15,715 bases of DNA from Methanobacteriota archaeon (GTDB lineage: Archaea > Hydrothermarchaeota > Hydrothermarchaeia > Hydrothermarchaeales > JAADFM01), in assembly GCA_013152845.1 (NCBI GenBank), contig JAADFM010000056.1, positions 1 through 15,715 of the forward strand, written 5' to 3'. Under the pieces are notes generated by a model. The model made no database searches, was not told the DNA's origin, and saw only the letters and a list, made by a program, of their open reading frames with translations. Every line of letters starts with the position of its first letter. Positions within the stretch are counted from its first letter, which is position 1. Made by a program: the position numbers and the translations under genes. Positions 1 to 6,654 of this stretch are shown here, piece after piece.

Positions 1-1535
1 TCCCCGTTTTCCATCATCTCTTCCACCCTTTTCCACTCGTGCTCATGCCTGTATTTCGTGCCGGTCATCTCCCTGATGAGCTTGTCTATGGACGAGAAAT
101 AGGTGGTGAGGATGCCGAGCCTCTTGGTGAGGTGAAGGGATTCCTGCTTCCAGCCAAGGCCGAACATTATGGGGAAGACTATCCGGCGGTCTCCGAAGAC
201 GCTTTTTATCTTGTCGTCAAAGGCCGTGACATGCTCCGGCTGGACCATCCGGTACTTGGACTCTATGGGTATCACGAAATCTAGAAAGGGCTTGTTGTCT
301 GCCATGACGTTGAAGGCCGTGAAAGTTCCACGGATCAGGACATCAAATTCCCCCCGTCTCCCGGATTCCATGGTTATCCAGACGTTTGTGACTTTTTCGT
401 CCCTGAAGACGAAGGGTATCATGTATTTTGCCAGTTCGGAATTCTGGAGTTCTTCTGATGTGCAGAGCATGCTGAAGAGCCTGGCCACCAGCTTTTCGTA
501 GAACGAGCCTACGACCGCCCTCTTGCTTATGCCCTGGAGGGATTTCTTTATCTGCCTTTTGAGTTCCTCCTCCCAGTCTGATTCCAGGTAGACGAGCATG
601 GTTTCGTAGCCGTAGCCGTCCTTTTTCGGGATGACGATGCCGAGCCAGTCGATGAATGAGTCTCTTTTGTATTCCTTTATCTCTAGAGAAACCCTGGTGT
701 CGTTGTCTGTTGTGGCCTTCTCTATTTTGACGGGTATGAACTTGGCCACCCTCCTGAGCCTTGCCCTTGCCTCTTCTGGCGTCACCTGGGCTTCAGAGAG
801 TATCCTGGTGAGGGGTACGCATTTGAGGCTCCTGACCTCATCCGCCACGGCCCTCAGGAGCGAGTCCTTCCTTATGTATTCTTCCTTGTACTTTTCAAGC
901 TGTTCTTCTGTGAAGTACCATATCCACCTGTAGCCATGCCTCACGCCTTTGAGCCCTTCCTTCCGTAGGGGCTTCATGACCCCTCTGGTCAAAGAAGATG
1001 CGGCGGTATACAGCTTTTGCTTGTCGGAAACGTCATACGCATCATATTTCTGGTTTATCAGTTTGAGGATGTCCATGGTGGTCAGGGCGATGTCAGATTC
1101 CTTGAGTATGGGCAGGACCATCTCTTTCTTGGTCAGCCTCTTACCGCCATTGTCCATGTCAAAGGTGACGAATTTTTCATGGATCTCCTGGGAGCCATGT
1201 TCGAAAAATGCATATCTGCCGGCATACTCGGCCGGGGCATAGAAGTAGACGTTGGTGGTGGTCTCCTTCTTGACTGCGGAGTATGGTGAGACAGGGTAGT
1301 TCTCCACCCTGATCAGGCTCTCGGTCCTCGATATCCGGCCTTCCTTGAAGAGCCGTGTGATAGACCTTGCGATCCTGTCTATTCTCCCGTTGTTCTTGGT
1401 TATCTGGAAGGAGTCCCGCTTCTCAAGGACCTTCAGCCGGTTCTTCAGGTCTGCTATGTGGACCGGCCTCCCAAGCTCGGCGTTCAGTTCTATGATGGTT
1501 TCGTAAACCTTTTCCTTGGTAATTACCCTAGTCAA
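1..1535 (-). CDS. Unrecognised protein with winged-helix-like segments and PD-(D/E)XK-like motif (partial, runs off left edge)
   Basis: Translating the minus strand from a TTG at 1535 gives 511 codons without a stop up to the window edge, so the C-terminus is missing. The TTG follows a GAGGT ribosome-binding site (minus strand, 1542-1546). I do not recognise the family. Residues about 1-70 and 150-210 look like helix-rich winged-helix segments (for example an ARSITRLFKEGRISR stretch), and a charged helical region (about 215-290) follows. Around residues 395-430 there is GEFDVLI, then 27 residues later IPIESKYR: Asp398 with Glu425-x-Lys427 fits the D...ExK core of PD-(D/E)XK nucleases, each on a predicted hydrophobic strand. 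Codon use is richer in AAA, GAA and ATA than in hemL next door, which hints at transfer. A DNA-binding or defence nuclease is an inference; a conserved archaeal hypothetical without nuclease activity is the alternative. The reading frame itself is secure. Confidence 0.75.
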   Translation of the reverse strand, partial: MTRVITKEKVYETIIELNAELGRPVHIADLKNRLKVLEKRDSFQITKNNGRIDRIARSITRLFKEGRISRTESLIRVENYPVSPYSAVKKETTTNVYFYAPAEYAGRYAFFEHGSQEIHEKFVTFDMDNGGKRLTKKEMVLPILKESDIALTTMDILKLINQKYDAYDVSDKQKLYTAASSLTRGVMKPLRKEGLKGVRHGYRWIWYFTEEQLEKYKEEYIRKDSLLRAVADEVRSLKCVPLTRILSEAQVTPEEARARLRRVAKFIPVKIEKATTDNDTRVSLEIKEYKRDSFIDWLGIVIPKKDGYGYETMLVYLESDWEEELKRQIKKSLQGISKRAVVGSFYEKLVARLFSMLCTSEELQNSELAKYMIPFVFRDEKVTNVWITMESGRRGEFDVLIRGTFTAFNVMADNKPFLDFVIPIESKYRMVQPEHVTAFDDKIKSVFGDRRIVFPIMFGLGWKQESLHLTKRLGILTTYFSSIDKLIREMTGTKYRHEHEWKRVEEMMENG

Positions 1536-1607
1536 CTCTATACCTCGAGAACAAGATTGTAAAAAGAGATTCTTCTGGAATCTGGAGACACGGGGGGAGA
1601 CATGAAA

Positions 1608-1615
1608 GTTTAAAG
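1608..1615 (-). promoter_or_regulatory. Possible TATA box for the left-edge gene
   Basis: On the minus strand this reads CTTTAAAC. A start of transcription about 26 bases downstream would give a leader of roughly 50 nt that contains the GAGGT site before the TTG. It lies in the 206-bp divergent spacer with hemL. Assigned by eye only. Confidence 0.35.
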
Positions 1616-1700
1616 AAAGGGTTCAAATACATCAATGGTGTTTATGTGCCCCCACTTGCCCTCATTTCGCCCCCGGCCCTGGAGGAATCCACATCCAAAA

Positions 1701-1709
1701 CCTTTAAAA
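1701..1709 (+). promoter_or_regulatory. TATA box for hemL
   Basis: CCTTTAAAA lies about 40 bases before the hemL ATG at 1742, predicting transcription from about 1730 and a short leader carrying GGTGAT (1732-1737) as ribosome-binding site. This supports the start at 1742 over the in-frame ATG at 1646, which would lie upstream of the promoter. Confidence 0.6.
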
Positions 1710-1741
1710 CCCTCATCACCCATCTCTTTTCGGTGATTCTC

Positions 1742-2998
1742 ATGACGAAATCCGAGGAACTGTTCGAGGAGTCCAAGGCGGTCCTGGTGGGCGGGGTGGA
1801 CTCCCCGGTCCGGGCCATGAAACCCTACCCCTTCTTCACCGCCAGGGGCGAAGGCTCGAGGATATATGACGTTGACGGGAACTCCTACATCGACTACTGC
1901 CTGGCCTACGGGCCGCTGATACTGGGCCACGCCCATCCCGAGGTCATGGCCGCTGTGAGGGAGCAGCTTGAGAGGGGCACCGCCTACGGCACCCCCACGG
2001 AGCTGGAACTGCAGTTCGCCGAGAAGATCGCCAGGCACGTCCCTTCCATCGAGATGGTGCGCTTCGTCAACACCGGCACCGAGGCCACCATGGGCGCCAT
2101 CCGCCTGGCCCGGGGCTGGACCGGCAGGGACAAGATTATCAAGTTCGAGGGGGCCTTCCACGGCGCCCACGACTACGTGCTGGTGAAGGCGGGCTCCGGG
2201 GCCACCACACACGGGGTCCCCACCTCGGCCGGGGTCCCGGTGGACACCACAAAGAACACCCTGCTGTGCCCCTTCAACGACCGGGAGGCGGTGGAGGGAC
2301 TTGTCAAGGCCCACGACGACATCGCCGCCGTCATCCTGGAGCCCGTCATCGGTAACATGGGCTGCATCATGCCGGAGGAGGGCTACCTGAAATTCCTCAG
2401 GGAGGTCACCGAGGAAAACGGCATCGCCCTCATCTTCGACGAGGTCATCACAGGCTTCCGGCTGGGACTGGGGGGCGCCCAGGAGTACTTCGGCGTGAAA
2501 CCGGACATCACCACCCTGGGCAAGATAGCGGGAGGAGGCCTCCCTATAGGAATCATCGGGGCCTCAAGGGAGATTATGGAGAACATGTCTCCGGTGGGCC
2601 CGGTCTACCAGGCCGGGACCTTCAACGGCAACCCCCTGTCCATGACCGCGGGATACACCGCTGTGAGCATCCTGGAGAAGGGGGACGTCTACGAGCATAC
2701 CCGGGGCCTGGCCGAGAAGCTCCGCTCCGGCCTTGCCGACATCACATCAGACCTGGGGATAGCGACCAAAATCTACGGGCTGGAGTCCATGTACCAGATG
2801 TACTTCACCGACACCGACGTGGTGGACAGTGCGACAGCCCTGGCCGCGGACAAGGACCTCTTCCTGCGCTACCAGCAGGGTCTCCTGAAGGAGGGCCCGT
2901 CCCAGTACGAGTGCAACTTCATATCCGCGGCCCATTCGGAGGAGGACATCGACTATACCCTGGAGAAGGCCGAGGATGTTTTGAAGTCCCTCAACTAG
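1742..2998 (+). CDS. hemL: Glutamate-1-semialdehyde 2,1-aminomutase
   Basis: HemL converts glutamate-1-semialdehyde to 5-aminolevulinate in the C5 tetrapyrrole pathway; it is a cytosolic PLP enzyme of fold type I. The 418-residue product has the usual family length. The N-terminal GGVDSPVRA motif, the glycine-rich NTGTEATMGAIRLAR cofactor-phosphate region, the FDEVITGFR segment (PLP-pyridine aspartate) and the TTLGKIAGGGLPIG motif, with Lys261 as Schiff-base lysine, are all present. The ATG at 1742 was chosen because a TATA box and GGTGAT site precede it and homologues begin with a similar SEELFEESK helix; the longer frame from 1646 adds a proline-rich, unconserved extension. It ends in TAG followed immediately by TAA, and its last 8 bases overlap the convergent HgcAB-like gene. 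hemC lies 1.8 kb downstream on the same strand. Confidence 0.96.
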   Translation: MTKSEELFEESKAVLVGGVDSPVRAMKPYPFFTARGEGSRIYDVDGNSYIDYCLAYGPLILGHAHPEVMAAVREQLERGTAYGTPTELELQFAEKIARHVPSIEMVRFVNTGTEATMGAIRLARGWTGRDKIIKFEGAFHGAHDYVLVKAGSGATTHGVPTSAGVPVDTTKNTLLCPFNDREAVEGLVKAHDDIAAVILEPVIGNMGCIMPEEGYLKFLREVTEENGIALIFDEVITGFRLGLGGAQEYFGVKPDITTLGKIAGGGLPIGIIGASREIMENMSPVGPVYQAGTFNGNPLSMTAGYTAVSILEKGDVYEHTRGLAEKLRSGLADITSDLGIATKIYGLESMYQMYFTDTDVVDSATALAADKDLFLRYQQGLLKEGPSQYECNFISAAHSEEDIDYTLEKAEDVLKSLN

Positions 2999-4034
2999 TA
3001 AGGGATATCGCTTCCACCGGGCACTGGGTTATACAGGCCCTGCACACTACACATTCCTCGCCCCTGGCCATCACCGCCTTTTTCCCCTCCATGGCATAGA
3101 CCCCTTTGGGGCAGACGTCGTGGCACAGGGCGCATCCGATGCACTTCTCGGGGTCGAGGACGACCTTCCCTCCGATGGCCCCCCTGCCCTCGAAGACCAC
3201 CGGGCCGATGCCGCGGACCCCGAGCCTGTCCAGGATTGGGTCCAGGTCGCTCTTGTAGATGGGGGAAATCCCCCCGAAATCTATGCCGATCATGGCGGCG
3301 ATGACCATGGCTCCAATGAAGGTCCCGTACCCAGAACCCCCGGTCATGACATGGACCAGAAGGCCCGCCCCGAGGAAGACCTCCGTGGACAGGAGTTTGG
3401 CATAACCGGACCTCCCCGGGAGATAGGGGTATAGGGCGAGCATCAGCACTACGAGGACGCCCCCCAGGACGGCCGCCTCCTGGAACCAGGCCCGCTTGAA
3501 GACGAAGAGGAGGGCGGCTATAATGAGATAGAAGGGGAAGATGCTGCCGATCCCGGCATCAAGCCGGTCCATTAGGTCGAATTTCACCCTCCTCATCTCA
3601 TCTGTCTTTTTGAAATCTCTCCTGATGTATTCCGGGATGTCCCTGGCATAGACCGGCCCGAACCTGCACCTCCAGCCCGTCTCCTTTTTTATCATCTCGG
3701 TATCCATCCCGGGGGCCGAGAGCTGGGGCAGGATGAGGGTCCTGTGCTTCACCTTCTCGCCGATGCGGCTGGTCTTCAGGACCGAGATGACGGAATGGGC
3801 GCTGAAGTGGCCCGCCTCGGCGGCACACCAGACGTTTATCCCGTGGGAGGGAGCCACCAGGAGATAGCAGTCCAGGTCTTTGAGATGCTTGGACACCCGC
3901 TTCACCGTGAGGTCGAAGTTGGAGGTCACCAGCACCGGGCTTGTCTCGTCCGGGCTTCCGAAGACCCTCAGGCCCGTCTCTGTCTCCAGGGGGAAGAGCC
4001 GGAAGAGGGTGCCTATCAGGGTTCTGATGGCCGT
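2991..4034 (-). CDS. HgcA-HgcB-like fusion protein (corrinoid domain, membrane segments, 2x[4Fe-4S] ferredoxin)
   Basis: The chain resembles HgcA, the corrinoid protein of mercury methylation, fused to HgcB, its ferredoxin. Numbering from the first conventional start (GTG at 3935, 314 residues), the PVLVTSNF-like strand precedes a cap-helix motif GINVWCAA with Cys37, the position of the cobalt-ligating cysteine of HgcA; a LILPQLSAPGMD segment and GPVYARDIP follow. Hydrophobic segments lie at about 129-146, 153-170, 184-200 and 203-218. Two CxxCxxCxxxC clusters (Cys265-275 and Cys295-305) form the ferredoxin end; the C-terminal cysteines usual in HgcB are absent. The frame is open up to 4082, and homology seems to continue upstream of the GTG (GLRVFGSPDETSP), so I place the start tentatively at an ACG at 4034, seven bases after a GGAGG. 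It overlaps the upstream methyltransferase by 19 bp. Corrinoid-dependent methyl transfer at the membrane is inferred; fused forms are known in other archaea, and to my knowledge mercury methylation by them is not established. Confidence 0.85.
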   Translation of the reverse strand, partial: TAIRTLIGTLFRLFPLETETGLRVFGSPDETSPVLVTSNFDLTVKRVSKHLKDLDCYLLVAPSHGINVWCAAEAGHFSAHSVISVLKTSRIGEKVKHRTLILPQLSAPGMDTEMIKKETGWRCRFGPVYARDIPEYIRRDFKKTDEMRRVKFDLMDRLDAGIGSIFPFYLIIAALLFVFKRAWFQEAAVLGGVLVVLMLALYPYLPGRSGYAKLLSTEVFLGAGLLVHVMTGGSGYGTFIGAMVIAAMIGIDFGGISPIYKSDLDPILDRLGVRGIGPVVFEGRGAIGGKVVLDPEKCIGCALCHDVCPKGVYAMEGKKAVMARGEECVVCRACITQCPVEAISLTS

Positions 4035-4717
4035 ATCAATCCCTCCTTTTCCGCTATGACCGTCTCCAGAGAGAAGGCCCGCTTAGTGGAGATTATCCTG
4101 AAGCCTGCTTCCCTCATCTTTTCCTTCAAGCCCTTGACAGGTCTGGTAGAGGTCTGGGTGAGGACGAAGGTTAAAATGAGGAGGGGAATCCTGGTGAGGT
4201 GATAGAAGGTCTTCTTCAGGGCGGACAGCAGGAGACAGGAAAGGCAGCATGAATCGATTTCGGGCACCACCTCGTCGGCGATTATCAAAAGCCCCCCATC
4301 TTTCAGGAGCCTGTGGGCCTCCCTCAGGGCGTACTCTTGTTCATCCCGGGAAAGTTCGCTGAAGACCAGGGTGGCGGTCACCTTGTCGAAGCTTCCGTCC
4401 TCAAGGGAATCCATCTCCGCCACCCCCATCTCTCTGAACTCTATCCGGTCATTCAGCCCCCTGGCGGCAGCCTTCTCTATCGCAACTTCAAGCATGGCAG
4501 TGGAGATAATACCTGTGACTTTTGCGCCCCTATCAGCCATCAACACGGCAAGGGTGCCGGTGCCGCAGCCCATGTCCAGGACCCTGTCACCTTCCTCGAC
4601 CATTGAGGCCATGTCCCCTTTGACCTTCCCCACCATGCCAAGGGACAGGAGGTTTATCCCCAGGTCATATCTCCTGGGCACGGTCTCCAGGACCTTCATG
4701 TAGACATAGCTGAACAT
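4016..4717 (-). CDS. cpaM: Class I SAM-dependent methyltransferase, CpaM-like (corrinoid-protein-associated)
   Basis: This 233-residue Rossmann-fold methyltransferase has motif I VLDMGCGTG at about residues 46-54, an acidic post-I strand, and a later GGLLIIADEVVP strand typical of UbiE/MenG-like enzymes. A hydrophobic stretch (about 165-185, CCLSCLLLSALKK...LILTFVL) may be membrane-associated. The family next to HgcAB-like fusions in archaea is named corrinoid protein-associated methyltransferase; I apply that name from recalled context and N-terminal style (FSYVYMKVLE...RRYDLG), not from a search. The ATG at 4717 was chosen over a TTG at 4741 because the divergent TATA element (4743-4751) predicts transcription starting near 4720, making the mRNA practically leaderless and placing 4741 outside it. 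TGA is followed in frame by TAG. The gene overlaps the HgcAB-like frame, which implies translational coupling. Its substrate could be the corrinoid protein or a lipid quinone; this is undetermined. Confidence 0.75.
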   Translation of the reverse strand: MFSYVYMKVLETVPRRYDLGINLLSLGMVGKVKGDMASMVEEGDRVLDMGCGTGTLAVLMADRGAKVTGIISTAMLEVAIEKAAARGLNDRIEFREMGVAEMDSLEDGSFDKVTATLVFSELSRDEQEYALREAHRLLKDGGLLIIADEVVPEIDSCCLSCLLLSALKKTFYHLTRIPLLILTFVLTQTSTRPVKGLKEKMREAGFRIISTKRAFSLETVIAEKEGLIRPSEP

Positions 4718-4742
4718 CTGGACATTATTTGTACGGGGCAAC

Positions 4743-4751
4743 CCTTAAATC
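4743..4751. promoter_or_regulatory. Shared TATA element of divergent cpaM-like gene and hemC
   Basis: The 66-bp spacer between the two start codons has one AT-rich element, CCTTAAATC on the plus strand and GATTTAAGG on the minus. Its position predicts starts near 4773 for hemC (with AGGCGAT before the ATG) and near 4720 for the methyltransferase. One element may therefore serve both directions. Confidence 0.5.
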
Positions 4752-4783
4752 CTATGGCCCTACAATGGGCAAAAGGCGATACC

Positions 4784-5716
4784 ATGAAACTCGTGATAGG
4801 CACCCGGGGCTCGAAACTCGCCCTGACCCAGGTGGACATCATCTCCGGGCTCTTGAAGGAGAGGTTCCCTGAGCTGGAGTTCGAGCGCAAGATCATAAAG
4901 ACCACCGGGGACAAGATAACCGACGTGCCCCTGGCAAAGATAGGGGGCAAGGGCCTCTTCGTCAAGGAGATAGACGAGGCCGTGGCCAGAGGGGAGGTGG
5001 ATTTCGCCGTCCACTCCATGAAGGACGTGCCGACTGACCTGCTGCCGGAGATTGAGATTGCCGCCACCCCCGAGCGGGAGGACGTCTCCGATGCCCTAAT
5101 CTCCAGGGAGGGGAAGTCCCTGGACGAGCTCCCCGAGGGGGCCGTTGTTGGCACATCGAGCCTGCGCCGGCGCGCCCAGCTCCACAACGCCCGGCCCGAC
5201 ATCGAGATAAGGGACCTCAGGGGCAACGTGGACACCCGGCTGCGCAAGCTCAACGAGGGACTCTACGACGCCATCATCATGGCCAGGGCTGGCCTGAGGC
5301 GCATGGGCTTCGAGGGCCGCATCACCCAGGTCCTGCCCGTGGACGTCTTCGCGCCCTCGGTGGGCCAGGGGGCCATCGCTGTTGTGGCCAGAAGGGATGG
5401 TGCGGTCCGGGACTACCTGGAGGCCATCAACCACCGGGACACCATGGTCAGGGTCACGGCTGAGCGGGCGCTCCTCAAACAGCTCGGCGGCGGCTGCCAG
5501 GTGCCCATTGGGACCTTCACTCGCGTGGATGGCGGGACCCTCCACATGGACGCCGTGGTCCTCTCCCCGGACGGGACCAGGAAGATAGCGGTCCGCGACT
5601 CAGGCCCCCGCGGAGAGGCAGGAGAGATAGGCGTGAGGGCAGGCAGGACGCTCCTTAAAAATGGTGCCGCCGAGATACTGGAGGAGGTCTACGGGGAGGT
5701 GCCGGAATACGGGTAA
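4784..5716 (+). CDS. hemC: Hydroxymethylbilane synthase (porphobilinogen deaminase)
   Basis: HemC polymerises four porphobilinogen units into hydroxymethylbilane, the linear precursor of uroporphyrinogen III and so of heme, siroheme, F430 and corrinoids. The 310-residue product has the normal length. It begins LVIGTRGSKLALTQ and contains KGLFVKEIDEA, the VHSMKDVP motif, GTSSLRRRAQL and LRGNVDTRLRKL, which contact the dipyrromethane cofactor and substrate carboxylates. Cys238 in LGGGCQVPIG is the cofactor-attachment cysteine. The ATG at 4784, preceded by AGGCGAT, was chosen; an in-frame ATG ten codons upstream gives residues not seen in the family. The stop is TAA, two bases before the stop of the convergent receiver gene. 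With hemL it makes a split hem cluster around the HgcAB-like pair. Confidence 0.97.
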   Translation: MKLVIGTRGSKLALTQVDIISGLLKERFPELEFERKIIKTTGDKITDVPLAKIGGKGLFVKEIDEAVARGEVDFAVHSMKDVPTDLLPEIEIAATPEREDVSDALISREGKSLDELPEGAVVGTSSLRRRAQLHNARPDIEIRDLRGNVDTRLRKLNEGLYDAIIMARAGLRRMGFEGRITQVLPVDVFAPSVGQGAIAVVARRDGAVRDYLEAINHRDTMVRVTAERALLKQLGGGCQVPIGTFTRVDGGTLHMDAVVLSPDGTRKIAVRDSGPRGEAGEIGVRAGRTLLKNGAAEILEEVYGEVPEYG

Positions 5717-5718
5717 AA

Positions 5719-6076
5719 TCAGCCCAGGCGCTTCGGTTTTTTCATCCCTTCCCTTATCACTTCAAGGAACTTCTTCCTGTTGAAACCCTTCCGCAGGACC
5801 GGGACTCCCAGCTGGTCCGTTGTGTAATTATAGGCCGTAACTGCGACGATGTTGGCCATGGGGTCGTAGTCGAGAATCTTGTTTATGGCCTCGTCCCCGG
5901 GCATGACCGGCATCTTTATGTCCATGAGGGTGAGGTCCGGCCCGGTACTCCCTGAACTTCTCCACCGCCTCCTGGCCGTTATAGGCCCTGATGATTTCAT
6001 ATTCCTTGCCCAGGAGCATCCCGTATAGGGTATGCAGCTCCTTTTCATCCTCGGCGATGAGTATCTTCTTCTTCAC
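5719..6076 (-). pseudogene. CheY-like response-regulator receiver domain, frameshifted
   Basis: Two reading frames together encode one receiver domain. The first half (GTG at 6076, KKKILIAEDEKELHTLYGMLL...EKFREYR) carries the acidic Asp/Glu pair after strand 1. The second half (PDLTLMDIKMPVMPGDEAI...VAVTAYN...VLRKGF) carries the phospho-acceptor Asp, the Thr and the Lys. They join at 5941-5943, where removing one C from the plus-strand CCC restores EYR-PDL, the usual junction. The total is about 119 residues, so this is a receiver with no output domain. A GGAGG site lies eight bases before the GTG; an ATG at 6124 is possible but sits at the predicted TATA box. No histidine kinase is in the window. 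Either the consensus has a one-base error or the gene is broken. Confidence 0.85.
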
Positions 6077-6121
6077 GCTCGCCCCTCCTTGGTGCTCATC
6101 TACCGACTCCCTGCCCGTGCC

Positions 6122-6130
6122 CATTTATAC
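6122..6130 (-). promoter_or_regulatory. TATA box for the receiver gene
   Basis: The minus strand reads GTATAAATG. Transcription about 26 bases on would leave a leader of roughly 25 nt with a GGAGG site before the GTG at 6076. It is part of an AT-rich 185-bp divergent spacer with S8e; a second AT-rich block (6150-6175) could be an alternative element. Confidence 0.45.
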
Positions 6131-6212
6131 TTTATTTTCGGATTTCTAGAAAAAAATTTTAATATATTCAATAAATCCTTGGAAGCTCCGGGACCTCCCC
6201 CGTCCTCCGTTA

Positions 6213-6223
6213 ACCTTTTATAT
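6213..6223 (+). promoter_or_regulatory. TATA box for ribosomal protein S8e
   Basis: CCTTTTATATG lies about 45 bases upstream of the S8e ATG. The predicted start near 6244 leaves a short leader with AGGTGAT (6252-6258). The CC-rich lead followed by a T-rich TATA box looks like a strong archaeal BRE/TATA pair, as expected for a ribosomal protein gene. Confidence 0.6.
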
Positions 6224-6261
6224 GGGTCCTGGCAAATCAATGGTGCTTTTAAGGTGATTTG

Positions 6262-6645
6262 ATGGTATTATGGCAGGGTAAATCCAAGAGGAAGATTACC
6301 GGCGGCAGGCTCAGGCTGCGCCGGGGCAAGCGCAAGTTCGAGATGGGCCGGGAGCAGACCGAGACCGGCCTGGGCGAGCGCAGGGCCAAGAAGATCAGGG
6401 TCAGGGGGGGCAACTACAAGGTCCGCCTCTTCACCGCCGAGTATGCCAACGTCTTCGACCCCGAGACCAAGGAGGCCAAAAAGGTCAAGATTCACGGCGT
6501 TGCCGGAAACCCGGCCAACCTTCACTTCGTCAGGAGGAACATCATCACCAAGGGGGCGGTCATCGACACCGAGCTCGGGCACGCCAGGGTCACCTCGCGG
6601 CCGGGCCAGGACGGCAACATCAACGCAGTCCTCCTGAAGGGATAG
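6262..6645 (+). CDS. rps8e: 30S ribosomal protein S8e
   Basis: The 127-residue basic protein matches archaeal/eukaryotic eS8 in length and pattern: [15 protein letters not shown] near the N-terminus, RGGNYKVRL in the middle, and [13 protein letters not shown] then [13 protein letters not shown] near the end. It is a small-subunit protein with no bacterial counterpart. ATG at 6262 is preferred over the adjacent TTG at 6259 because AGGTGAT sits three bases before the ATG. It is transcribed alone; the stop, TAG, lies nine bases from the stop of the convergent RNA ligase. No second in-frame stop follows closely, so TAG must terminate efficiently here. Confidence 0.96.
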   Translation: MVLWQGKSKRKITGGRLRLRRGKRKFEMGREQTETGLGERRAKKIRVRGGNYKVRLFTAEYANVFDPETKEAKKVKIHGVAGNPANLHFVRRNIITKGAVIDTELGHARVTSRPGQDGNINAVLLKG

Positions 6646-6654
6646 CCCGCTCAG

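Noticed and set aside
1646..1741. N-terminal extension of HemL from an upstream in-frame ATG
   Set aside because: It would start before the TATA box at 1701-1709 and adds residues without family character; the ATG at 1742 has a ribosome-binding site.
1610..2314. Long minus-strand frame within hemL
   Set aside because: It is a glycine/proline/histidine-rich antisense shadow of GC-rich coding sequence with no motif, and it collides with hemL throughout.
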